DNA of 14,312 nt from Spirochaetota bacterium (GTDB lineage: Bacteria > Spirochaetota > GWE2-31-10 > MWDO01): contig JAGOCL010000024.1 of NCBI GenBank assembly GCA_017998755.1, positions 1-14,312 on the forward strand. Direction: 5' to 3'. Within the stretch, counting starts at the first letter, position 1, and the number at the start of each line of letters is the position of its first letter. The translations under genes and the position numbers were made by a program. This document shows positions 1 to 7,438 of the stretch, piece by piece. The notes under the pieces were generated by a model that was given only the letters and a program-made list of their open reading frames with translations, was not told where the DNA came from and did not search any database.

Positions 1-2975
1 ATCTGATAAGGTTTTGCTATTACTCCGGCAAACCCGTATTTCTTATAATCTGCCATAATCGGGTCCATAGAGTAACCGCTCGAGACGATAACTTTTACGT
101 CGGGATTGATCTTCAAAAGCTCTTCCATAGTTTTCTTACCGTCCATTTTACCGGGAATTATCAAATCCAATATTACAATATCAAAAGGCTTTTTCTTATT
201 TAACTCTTCTTTATAAATATGTATCGCTTTCTCGCCGTCTTCGGTCGCTATTATTTTATAACCAAGCGCCAAAAATATCTTCTCGCTGTTTGTTCTTATA
301 AAACGGTCGTCGTCCATCATTAAAATTTTTGCCGAATTTGTGATTTTATACTTGTCTTTTAACAATGTATCCGAACTTTTGTTATCCGACGCCGGAAGAT
401 AAAACGTAAAAACAGAGCCGTTATTTATCTTTGAATCGACGGTAAAGTATCCGTTATGTTTTTGAATTATCGAATACGAAGTAGTTAATCCCAATCCCCA
501 CCCCGAGCCTTTTGTCGTAAAATATGGATCGAATATTTTCTTCAAATTTTCAGACGATATCCCAACGCCGTTATCTTTTATAGAAATCTTAACATACCTC
601 CCCTCTTTTGCAAAAGGAGAGTCTCCCGCTCTCATATCCACATTATTACAAGCAACCTCGATTTTACCGCCTTCCGGCATTGACTGAACCGCGTTAATAA
701 CCAAATTATTTATAACTTGCTGTATCTGACCTTCGTCCATCTCTACGTCGTAAACTTCGTCGTCGATATGAAACTCGCGCTCAACCCTCGAACCGGTTAG
801 CGCAAAATTCACAGACTCAACCAATAAGTTCTTAATATTGCCAAGTTTCTTTATCGGTCTCCCCCCTGTAGAAAAAGTCAATAGTTGAATAGTAAGATTT
901 TTTGCTCTTTCGCAGGCCTTTTCAATATCTTCAAGCAGTTCGGACAAATCTTTGGATATCAGATATTCGTTTAGCATAATCCGAGCGAGATAGATGTTGC
1001 CCATTATTCCGCCTAGAATATTGTTAAAATCGTGAGCTATACCCCCTGCAAGAACTCCAATCGATTCTATTTTCTGATTTTTAATCAATTCCTCTTCTAA
1101 TCTTCTTTTTTCGGTAACGTCCCTGAAAACAATAACAATTCCGACCACGATCGAATAATTATCGGTAATATTTGAGGCCTTCACTTCGATTATTCTTTCA
1201 TATCCGTCTTTCGAAGTCAATATGTACTCTCTAAGAGAAGAATTTCCCGCCTTTTTGATAAAAAAATCATAACTTGAAACTATTCTAGTCTTATTATCAT
1301 TCGAAATATGCAAAATCAGAGCTTCAAATAACTTTTTTCCGATCCATTCTCCCGATTTCCAACCGGTAAGATCCTCGGCGACTTTATTCATTAACGTTAT
1401 ATTGTCGTCTTTATCAACCGTTATAACTCCGTCGGCAATAGAGCTTAAAGTAACAAACAACCTCTCCTTCTCGTCGGCAAGATTTCTTTCAGTCTCTTTC
1501 AGTTCGGTAATCTCGGTAACGACGGCAAAACTTCCCGTATAATTACCCTTGAAATCATACATCGGTTTAGGCGATATAATAGTAGGAATATTTTTCCCCG
1601 TTCTGTTCCTCCATTGCAATTCATAAGAAGATTCGATTCCTGTTAATCTCTTTTTCATCTCATCTAAAAATCTAATCCTGTTTTCCTCATCAAGAAATTT
1701 CGACACTTTGCTTCCCAACAACTCCTCTCTCGGAAATCCCAGCATTTTACAGAATTTGTTATTTACAAAAGAAAATATATCGTATGAGTTCTTAACCATA
1801 AAACCTTCGTTCATAGTCTCGATCAAAGTTTTATACCTCTCTTCGCTTTGGATTAATTTGAACTCTACCGTCCTTCTTTTTAAAATATTGGAAGTTAAAA
1901 ACATAATAATTATCACTAAAATCAGTATTACCGACGTAATTGAAACAATATAGACTTTATATTCTAAAAAAAACGAATAAGGCTGATTGATCAATACGGA
2001 TTCAAGCGGCGCGCTCTCCAGCGGAATATTATGCGCTATAAATTCACGATAATCAAAAATCATCTGATTGGGACTTTTCTTAACTACCTTGATTTTTTTA
2101 ATATCCTCGCCTCTCAATATCCTGTTTACCATAACCGAAGCCAATCTCCCCTGAGATTCCCCCGTAGTAATTACCCCGCCGACAATCCCCGATCCTAAAT
2201 AAAAATCCCATATCCCATAAATCGGGGCTTTACATTTTTCACGGATCATCGTTAACGACTCGCGAAATGTAAAAGTTTCGCCGTTCTTGTCCCTGTTTAA
2301 TCCGAACGCTAAAACAATACCATCGTCGACCGAAATTTTTTGAACCTCGGCTAACAACTCTTCCATACTATGATCGTTCAATATCGTAAATTTGTATTTG
2401 TCGTTAAAAAACGGGTAAACTTTTTCCAACAATTGTATATTGTAAATTCCCGTAGGAGTCGCGTCGCTTATGACGTAAATATTTTTTGTATCCGGATGGA
2501 TATGCAAGGCGATCTCCAACGTGGAAAGTATATCGAAAGATTCGACGACGCCCGTTATGTTACTGAAATCTTTAATCCTCTCGTCTGAAAAATAGTTGAC
2601 TCCGCAAAAAACAATGGGAGTTTCGCCAAAAAGTTCTTTCGAATATTTTAATAAAAAATTAAAAGCGTCGTCGTCGGTAGATAATATAGCGTCAAACTTA
2701 ATATTTTTAAATTTCAACTTATACATTTCCGCTAATCTTAAAAAATAATCTTCGTTTGACAGAATCTTGGTATCCATAAACTCTATCTGAAAATATATAT
2801 TTGAGTTTTTCTCAAAATATTTTAAAATAGCGTCGTTTATGCTCTTAGTCCATTCAAGTCCGAGATTATAAGAATGTAGAATGAGAATATGCCGTTCCTT
2901 ATCGTAATCCTCGCTATAAAGCATACCGGTCGATAATAAAAATATAAGCGCGATAATTATAAAAATCTTTTTCAT
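1..2975 (-). CDS. Hybrid sensor histidine kinase with periplasmic substrate-binding-like sensor, two PAS domains and receiver (3' end cut by window)
   Basis: Membrane sensor kinase, open in one frame from the ATG at 2975 to the left edge (991 codons); the last residues of the receiver lie outside. Residues 1-21 look like a signal peptide. Residues about 27-320 resemble the ABC_sub_bind family (HILILHSYN start, then a VFCGVN stretch), so they probably form a periplasmic ligand sensor. One hydrophobic span lies near 338-360. Two PAS domains follow (about 372-490 and 500-620). The phosphoacceptor is His648 in GGIAHDFNN, and the ATPase has an N-box (Asn761), DNGVGIS (Asp801) and a GSGWGLGL box near 823. 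The receiver has an acidic patch near 885, phospho-Asp937 in ILDLIIP and Lys988 in AKPYQ. An output partner is not visible. The gene diverges from the polysaccharide locus and has backbone-like composition (about 40% G+C), so a link to that locus is unproven. The kinase call is secure; the ligand is unknown. Confidence 0.93.
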   Translation of the reverse strand, partial: MKKIFIIIALIFLLSTGMLYSEDYDKERHILILHSYNLGLEWTKSINDAILKYFEKNSNIYFQIEFMDTKILSNEDYFLRLAEMYKLKFKNIKFDAILSTDDDAFNFLLKYSKELFGETPIVFCGVNYFSDERIKDFSNITGVVESFDILSTLEIALHIHPDTKNIYVISDATPTGIYNIQLLEKVYPFFNDKYKFTILNDHSMEELLAEVQKISVDDGIVLAFGLNRDKNGETFTFRESLTMIREKCKAPIYGIWDFYLGSGIVGGVITTGESQGRLASVMVNRILRGEDIKKIKVVKKSPNQMIFDYREFIAHNIPLESAPLESVLINQPYSFFLEYKVYIVSITSVILILVIIIMFLTSNILKRRTVEFKLIQSEERYKTLIETMNEGFMVKNSYDIFSFVNNKFCKMLGFPREELLGSKVSKFLDEENRIRFLDEMKKRLTGIESSYELQWRNRTGKNIPTIISPKPMYDFKGNYTGSFAVVTEITELKETERNLADEKERLFVTLSSIADGVITVDKDDNITLMNKVAEDLTGWKSGEWIGKKLFEALILHISNDNKTRIVSSYDFFIKKAGNSSLREYILTSKDGYERIIEVKASNITDNYSIVVGIVIVFRDVTEKRRLEEELIKNQKIESIGVLAGGIAHDFNNILGGIMGNIYLARIMLNEYLISKDLSELLEDIEKACERAKNLTIQLLTFSTGGRPIKKLGNIKNLLVESVNFALTGSRVEREFHIDDEVYDVEMDEGQIQQVINNLVINAVQSMPEGGKIEVACNNVDMRAGDSPFAKEGRYVKISIKDNGVGISSENLKKIFDPYFTTKGSGWGLGLTTSYSIIQKHNGYFTVDSKINNGSVFTFYLPASDNKSSDTLLKDKYKITNSAKILMMDDDRFIRTNSEKIFLALGYKIIATEDGEKAIHIYKEELNKKKPFDIVILDLIIPGKMDGKKTMEELLKINPDVKVIVSSGYSMDPIMADYKKYGFAGVIAKPYQ

Positions 2976-2983
2976 TACTCTAC

Positions 2984-3012
2984 ATTCTATCAATTGCGCC
3001 GAAGTAAATCAA
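2984..3012 (-). promoter_or_regulatory. Putative sigma-70-type promoter of the sensor kinase gene
   Basis: Read on the minus strand, TTGATT (3012-3007) and TAGAAT (2989-2984) are separated by exactly 17 bp. They match the consensus at 4/6 and 5/6 positions. The predicted transcription start falls within about two bases of the ATG at 2975, and no Shine-Dalgarno sequence is visible, so the transcript could be leaderless. This is pattern matching only. Confidence 0.4.
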
Positions 3013-3031
3013 TAAATAATTTATATATTAA

Positions 3032-3058
3032 TTGACATGTGAAGTTTTTTTTTATAAA
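3032..3058 (+). promoter_or_regulatory. Putative promoter of the polysaccharide locus (upstream of wzt)
   Basis: A perfect TTGACA lies at 3032-3037. The nearest -10-like hexamer is TATAAA at 3053-3058 with a short 15-bp spacer; an alternative is TAAATT at 3055-3060 with a 17-bp spacer. Either would start transcription within a few bases of the ATG at 3067. No ribosome binding site precedes that ATG. The divergent region 2976-3066 is otherwise very AT-rich and holds no other feature I can support. Confidence 0.4.
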
Positions 3059-3066
3059 TTAAGCCA

Positions 3067-4341
3067 ATGAGTTGGATAATAAAAGCCGAAAATATCAGTA
3101 AAAAATATATCATATCTCATCAAAAAAAAGAGAGATATCAAACTATTCAAGAAGAGACTATAAAACTCGCGAAAAAAGGGGTAAAAAAAGTTCTATCCCC
3201 TTTTATATCGAAATATAAAGACAATTCGCCGCGAAAAGAGGAATTCTGGGCTCTTAAAGATATAAACTTCGAGATAGAACAAGGGGATAGAGTCGGCATC
3301 ATTGGCAGAAACGGCGCCGGCAAATCCACGCTCCTCAAAATCCTATCTAGGATAACCGAGCCGACTACCGGTAAATTCACCGCCAAAGGCAGAATAGCCA
3401 GCTTACTCGAAGTAGGCACGGGATTTCACCCGGAACTTACCGGTCGAGAGAATATTTTTCTTAACGGCTCGATTCTCGGAATGTCGAGAGTCGAAATAAA
3501 AAAAAAGTTCGATGAAATAGTCGCCTTCGCCGAAGTGGAAAAGTTCCTCGACACCCCAGTTAAACGCTACTCCTCCGGTATGTACGTACGTCTGGCGTTC
3601 GCCGTCGCCGCGCATCTCGAACCGGAGATCCTCATAGTAGATGAAGTACTCGCCGTCGGCGACGCCCAGTTTCAGAAAAAGTGTCTCGGTAAGATGGAAG
3701 AAGTAAGCAAAGGGGAAGGACGAACGGTCTTGTTTGTGAGTCATAATATGGGGGCGATATCAAATTTGTGTAATAAAACAATTCTTATGAAATCAGGTTG
3801 TATTGATGAATATGACAATACTTTTAAGATAATTCGAAGTTATCTAAATACCTATGAAACTAATAATGACATCGAAGTTGATGTAAAAGATAAAATACGA
3901 TCTTCGGGATATAAAAAATTGATTAAAAAAGTATGGATAGAAAATGAAATCAATGAAAAAACAAATAATGTTTTTATGGGTGAAAAAATAAGATTATATT
4001 TTTCTTATAAATTAGATATTGAATATTCCAATTTAAATTTTGGATTTGGAATTGACACTATAGAAGGAATTAGAGTATTTTCTTTGAATAATTATATTCT
4101 TTCAAAGAAAATAGATGCGCCGGTTGAAGGTATAGTATTTTGTGAAATACCGGAGTTAATATTAATGCAGGGGGCATATTATTTAAGTATTTCGATAGTA
4201 GAAAACAATAATTCTATTTTAGATTATATTCAGGGGTGTTATTGTTTTAATGTTATAGAATCTGATATATATAATACTGGAAAATTATTAACAAGATCTC
4301 AGGGGCTTATTTATATCAAAGGAACAATTGGAATTAAATGA
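3067..4341 (+). CDS. wzt: Polysaccharide ABC transporter ATP-binding protein, Wzt type with C-terminal glycan-binding domain
   Basis: ATPase subunit that would power export of an undecaprenyl-linked polysaccharide across the inner membrane. The N-terminal nucleotide-binding domain (about 1-245) has Walker A GRNGAGKST at 80-88, the ABC signature YSSGM at 168-172, Walker B ending in Asp192-Glu193, and the H-loop His226. The Q-loop region reads LLEVGTGFHPELTGREN, as is usual in the O-antigen/teichoic acid (Wzt, TagH, KpsT-like) group. Residues about 250-424 fit a Wzt C-terminal domain, which in the family recognises the finished glycan. The 424-aa length fits a two-domain Wzt. The gene is compositionally split: the ATPase half is about 50% G+C with GCC/GTC/CTC codons, while the C-terminal half is about 22%. 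The partner permease Wzm, usually encoded just upstream, is not in the window. The start has no Shine-Dalgarno sequence. Confidence 0.93.
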   Translation: MSWIIKAENISKKYIISHQKKERYQTIQEETIKLAKKGVKKVLSPFISKYKDNSPRKEEFWALKDINFEIEQGDRVGIIGRNGAGKSTLLKILSRITEPTTGKFTAKGRIASLLEVGTGFHPELTGRENIFLNGSILGMSRVEIKKKFDEIVAFAEVEKFLDTPVKRYSSGMYVRLAFAVAAHLEPEILIVDEVLAVGDAQFQKKCLGKMEEVSKGEGRTVLFVSHNMGAISNLCNKTILMKSGCIDEYDNTFKIIRSYLNTYETNNDIEVDVKDKIRSSGYKKLIKKVWIENEINEKTNNVFMGEKIRLYFSYKLDIEYSNLNFGFGIDTIEGIRVFSLNNYILSKKIDAPVEGIVFCEIPELILMQGAYYLSISIVENNNSILDYIQGCYCFNVIESDIYNTGKLLTRSQGLIYIKGTIGIK

Positions 4342-4366
4342 TAGTTAGAAGGAGTTAAATTTTAAA

Positions 4367-5830
4367 ATGAAAATTACTTTGATCCAACCCTCAAAGCCTC
4401 GAATAGGGACTATAGCAGAAGACAGTTGGGAATTGTGTAGACCCTTGAGTTTACATTATCTCGCTTCATCAATAAAAAATAAAACAAAACATGTTTTTGA
4501 AATAATTGATTTTGAATCAAAGTCCTATGTTAATAAAAATTATGAAGAAGTTATAAAAAACAAATCTTCAAATATTTGGGGATTAACTTGTACAACTTAT
4601 ACTAGATTTGAATGTATTGAAATAATTAAATTAATTAAAAAAAATCATCCTAATTCATTAGTAGTGGTTGGCGGCGTTCATTTTATGTATGTTAGCGAAG
4701 AAGCTCTAAAAGAAATTCAGGAAATTGATATTGTTTGTCGTGGTGAAGGCGATATTATAATTTTAAATTTACTTAAAGCATTGGAGATAGGCACAGACCT
4801 AACAAATGTAAAAGGAATAACATTTAGAAATAAAAACGGAGAAATAATTAGAAATCAAGATGAAGAAGTATTTGAAGATTTAGATACCATAATTCCCTTT
4901 TATGACTTTGATTACGAAGACTACACTGAATATCTTTTTGGTTTTAATGAAAAAATTAGAGCTGTTAGTATTTTATCTTCTAGAGGTTGCCCATATAACT
5001 GTGTTTTTTGTTCAAAAGCTGGGATGAAATATAGATTAAGAGATCCAAAATTAGTAATTGATGAGATTGAATATTATTATAAAAACTTTCAGATATCTGC
5101 ATTTAATTTTTTAGATTTAACATTTACGGTAAATAACGAGCATGTAAAAAATATTTGTAACGAAATAATTAAAAGGAATATTAATATAAGGTGGTGGTGT
5201 GAAAGCAGGGCAAATATAGATTTAGAATTGCTAAAAATTATGAAAGCAGCGGGTTGTGTTTCGATAGTGATAGGGGTTGAAACTGGTTCTGATAGATTGC
5301 TAAAAACAATTGTAAAAGGTATAAGTAAGATTGAAGTAGTTAATTTTTTGAAAGAATGTAAAAAGTATGATATAAAAACAACAGCTTATTTTATGTTTTC
5401 TTTACCCGGAGAAACAAAAAATGATGTAAAAGAAACCATAAAGTTTATTAATGAATTGAGGGCATATACTAATTCATTCTCTTTTCAACCGTCAATGATT
5501 TTTCCAGGAACAAAATTAGAGAAGATCGCTTTAGAAAAAGGGATTTTACCAAATAATTTTTCATGGCATAAACCATACAAAAATACTTTAAATTCTGAAT
5601 TAGGACAATTAAATAATATCCCTCTATATATAGAACATATTAAACCAAGAGATTTAAAAAAACTTTTAAATTATAAACATCTAAATGATGGAATTTCTTC
5701 AATTGAGAATTATGATAATTTTAGAATTTTCTTGAAAAACAAATCTCCAATTCAAATTTTATTAAAATATTTATCATTTTCTTTTAAAAAGAGAGGTTTT
5801 TTTGAATTATTATTTAAAAAAAAATATTGA
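4367..5830 (+). CDS. Radical SAM protein with N-terminal cobalamin-binding-like domain
   Basis: Cytosolic radical SAM enzyme of the B12-binding-domain class. Residues about 1-150 form the cobalamin-binding-like fold, with VVVGGVH near 100 and the IVCRGEGD stretch typical of this class. The DxHxxG motif is absent, as is common in the class. The radical SAM core follows, with cluster cysteines Cys208, Cys212 and Cys215 in CPYNCVFC, and a GVETGSDR strand and a SLPGE segment downstream. Characterised relatives include C-methylases and ring-forming enzymes, so methylation of an unactivated carbon of a sugar or lipid is one possibility; the substrate cannot be read from sequence. AAGGAG at 4349-4354 lies 12 nt before the ATG. 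Composition is strongly AT-rich. The fold is secure, the reaction is not. Confidence 0.88.
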   Translation: MKITLIQPSKPRIGTIAEDSWELCRPLSLHYLASSIKNKTKHVFEIIDFESKSYVNKNYEEVIKNKSSNIWGLTCTTYTRFECIEIIKLIKKNHPNSLVVVGGVHFMYVSEEALKEIQEIDIVCRGEGDIIILNLLKALEIGTDLTNVKGITFRNKNGEIIRNQDEEVFEDLDTIIPFYDFDYEDYTEYLFGFNEKIRAVSILSSRGCPYNCVFCSKAGMKYRLRDPKLVIDEIEYYYKNFQISAFNFLDLTFTVNNEHVKNICNEIIKRNINIRWWCESRANIDLELLKIMKAAGCVSIVIGVETGSDRLLKTIVKGISKIEVVNFLKECKKYDIKTTAYFMFSLPGETKNDVKETIKFINELRAYTNSFSFQPSMIFPGTKLEKIALEKGILPNNFSWHKPYKNTLNSELGQLNNIPLYIEHIKPRDLKKLLNYKHLNDGISSIENYDNFRIFLKNKSPIQILLKYLSFSFKKRGFFELLFKKKY

Positions 5831-5864
5831 AAAACATTTTTAAAAGCATTTTTAGGAATAAATA

Positions 5865-6812
5865 GTGACTAAAATATTATTAGAACATATATCTTGCGAT
5901 TTATGCGGATCTAAAGAGTATATAGTAAGATACCGAAAACCGGATACATCTCTTTGGCTAAATCAATTTGAATATCCTGTTGTAGAATGTATAAATTGCG
6001 GGCTTGTTTTCGTTAATCCTAGACCCACGGAACAATCTATGGGAGAATTTTATTCAAAAAATTATCATGAAAATAGAAATAGTGAAGAACACATTAAAAG
6101 ATATAAACTTCAATTGGAATTTTTACCAAAATTAAATAATGAGAAAATTCTTGATATTGGTTGCGCAAGAGGCGATTGGTTAATTTATCTGAAAAATATT
6201 TATCCAAATATTAGCTTGTATGGCGTAGATTCTTATTCAGAAAAGGTAAATTACAAAAACATTACATTTTTTAATAAGCAATTAACAGAATGTAATTTCA
6301 GAAATAATGAATTTGATATAATTACAAGCTGGGCAGTATTTGAGCATCTCCATTATCCGAGCAAATATTTTGAAGAGGTATCACGGATTTTAAAACCGAA
6401 TGGAAAATTCATTTTTTTAGCGACTAATTCCGATAGTCTTTATGGCAGAAAAGCATATATTGAAGATATTCCGAGACATACATATCACTATTCTGAGAAT
6501 ACGCTCCAAAAATATGCCGATAGATTCGATTTCAAAATGAATAATATTTACTATGATGACAGACTTTTTGACGGTCGCGGAATAGGAACTTTTTATTATA
6601 AATTTTTGTTTAAATTGGGTGGAGATTGGCAGAAAATATATTTTAAAAAATTAAACTTCATCCAAAAGTTAGCAGGAAGAATTGGTTACTATTTTGATAA
6701 GATTATTTTTAATAATCATTGGGAAGCAAAAAACAGGAAATCAGGTATAATAATTATTGAATTTCAAAAAAAGGTGGATATAGTTGAGGCTAATAGAAAG
6801 AATTGCCAATAA
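5865..6812 (+). CDS. SAM-dependent methyltransferase with N-terminal zinc ribbon
   Basis: Class I methyltransferase (Methyltransf_23-like) that probably modifies a sugar or glycan in the cytosol. An N-terminal zinc ribbon is formed by Cys11/Cys14 and Cys42/Cys45 (CDLC and CINCGLVF). The SAM-binding motif I is ILDIGCARGDW at about 95-105, then an acidic end of strand 2 near GVDSYSE, and a WAVFEHLHYP segment like the usual FEHL motif of this family. The start is GTG at 5865, supported by AGGA at 5854-5857. It resembles the methyltransferase at 8448-9290 in architecture (zinc ribbon, motif I, HL/HF motif) but the two are clearly diverged. The acceptor could be a hydroxyl or a carbon; zinc-ribbon methyltransferases of the sugar C-methylase type are usually longer. 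The 3' end overlaps the next gene by 29 nt. Confidence 0.85.
   Translation: MTKILLEHISCDLCGSKEYIVRYRKPDTSLWLNQFEYPVVECINCGLVFVNPRPTEQSMGEFYSKNYHENRNSEEHIKRYKLQLEFLPKLNNEKILDIGCARGDWLIYLKNIYPNISLYGVDSYSEKVNYKNITFFNKQLTECNFRNNEFDIITSWAVFEHLHYPSKYFEEVSRILKPNGKFIFLATNSDSLYGRKAYIEDIPRHTYHYSENTLQKYADRFDFKMNNIYYDDRLFDGRGIGTFYYKFLFKLGGDWQKIYFKKLNFIQKLAGRIGYYFDKIIFNNHWEAKNRKSGIIIIEFQKKVDIVEANRKNCQ
6771..6777 (+). promoter_or_regulatory. Ribosome binding site that supports a TTG start at 6784
   Basis: AAGGTGG lies 6 nt upstream of the TTG at 6784, inside the 3' end of the preceding methyltransferase gene. It supports the non-ATG start and the 29-nt overlap, and suggests coupled translation. Confidence 0.55.
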
Positions 6813-7398
6813 AATAAATTATAATACAGTGAAATTATTATTAAAAAGAAAATATTTTAATAATATAAATAGAATTCCTACTCATCTCGCAATTCAGGAA
6901 AAATATTTACTATACAAATTATCTTCTAAAACAGCTGGTATATTTGTTGAAATAGGTTCATATATTGGAGCTTCATCTTGTTTTATTTCTGAGGGAATTT
7001 TAAGTTCAAAAAAAGAGAGTAAATTATATTGTATAGATACTTGGGAAAACCAGGCAATGACTGAAGGGTTAAAAGATACTTATAAAGAATTCAATGAAAA
7101 TACGAAAAAATATAGCTCTATTATTATTCCAATAAAAGATTACAGCTATAATGCAATTATTTTTTTTATTGAAAATAACATAAAAATTGATTTTTTATTT
7201 ATAGACGGCAACCACAGTTACGAGGGGGTTAAAAAAGATTGGGATTTATACTCCCCCTTGTTAAAACCTGACAGTATAGTTTTATTTCATGACATAGGTT
7301 GGGCTGATGGAGTGAAAAAAGTAATTGTTGAAAATGTAAAAAATAGATTAAAAAAACATCATTCTTTACCAAATCTTTTTTGTGGATGGATGAAATAA
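6784..7398 (+). CDS. Class I SAM-dependent methyltransferase, Methyltransf_24-like
   Basis: Small predicted methyltransferase of 204 aa, starting at TTG with a good ribosome binding site. Motif I reads FVEIGSYIGASS (about residues 55-66). Later come a LYCIDTW strand, the characteristic DFLFIDGNHSYEGVKKD segment and LFHDIGW, all typical of the Methyltransf_24 group, which includes rhamnosyl O-methyltransferase- and cephalosporin-hydroxylase-like proteins. In polysaccharide loci such enzymes often O-methylate a sugar, sometimes as a chain-end cap; that role is inferred here. The DNA is among the most AT-rich in the window (8 G/C of 60 at 7141-7200, hand count). The gene overlaps the preceding methyltransferase and is separated by about 40 nt from the following glycosyltransferase. 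Confidence 0.82.
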   Translation: MRLIERIANKINYNTVKLLLKRKYFNNINRIPTHLAIQEKYLLYKLSSKTAGIFVEIGSYIGASSCFISEGILSSKKESKLYCIDTWENQAMTEGLKDTYKEFNENTKKYSSIIIPIKDYSYNAIIFFIENNIKIDFLFIDGNHSYEGVKKDWDLYSPLLKPDSIVLFHDIGWADGVKKVIVENVKNRLKKHHSLPNLFCGWMK

Positions 7399-7423
7399 TT
7401 GTTTAGATAAAAAAACATTATTG

Positions 7424-7430
7424 AAAAGGA
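7424..7430 (+). promoter_or_regulatory. Ribosome binding site that sets the glycosyltransferase start at 7439
   Basis: AAAAGGA ends 8 nt before the TTG at 7439. The in-frame TTG at 7421 lies upstream of this site and has none of its own, so initiation at 7439 is preferred. Confidence 0.5.
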
Positions 7431-7438
7431 ATATTATT

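Noticed and set aside
1708..2588. Plus-strand open frames at 1708-1953 and 2370-2588 within the kinase gene.
   Set aside because: The kinase reading frame on the minus strand is continuous through both, with PAS and sensor features; these are antisense by-products.
3147..3744. Two long minus-strand open frames (3147-3419 and 3403-3744) opposite the ATPase domain.
   Set aside because: They lie antisense to a highly conserved ABC ATPase domain in its G+C-richer half and translate to no recognisable protein, so they are shadows.
5831..5864. Short CATTTTTA direct repeats between the radical SAM and methyltransferase genes.
   Set aside because: Eight-base AT-rich repeats are expected by chance here, and no hairpin or mobile-element signature accompanies them.
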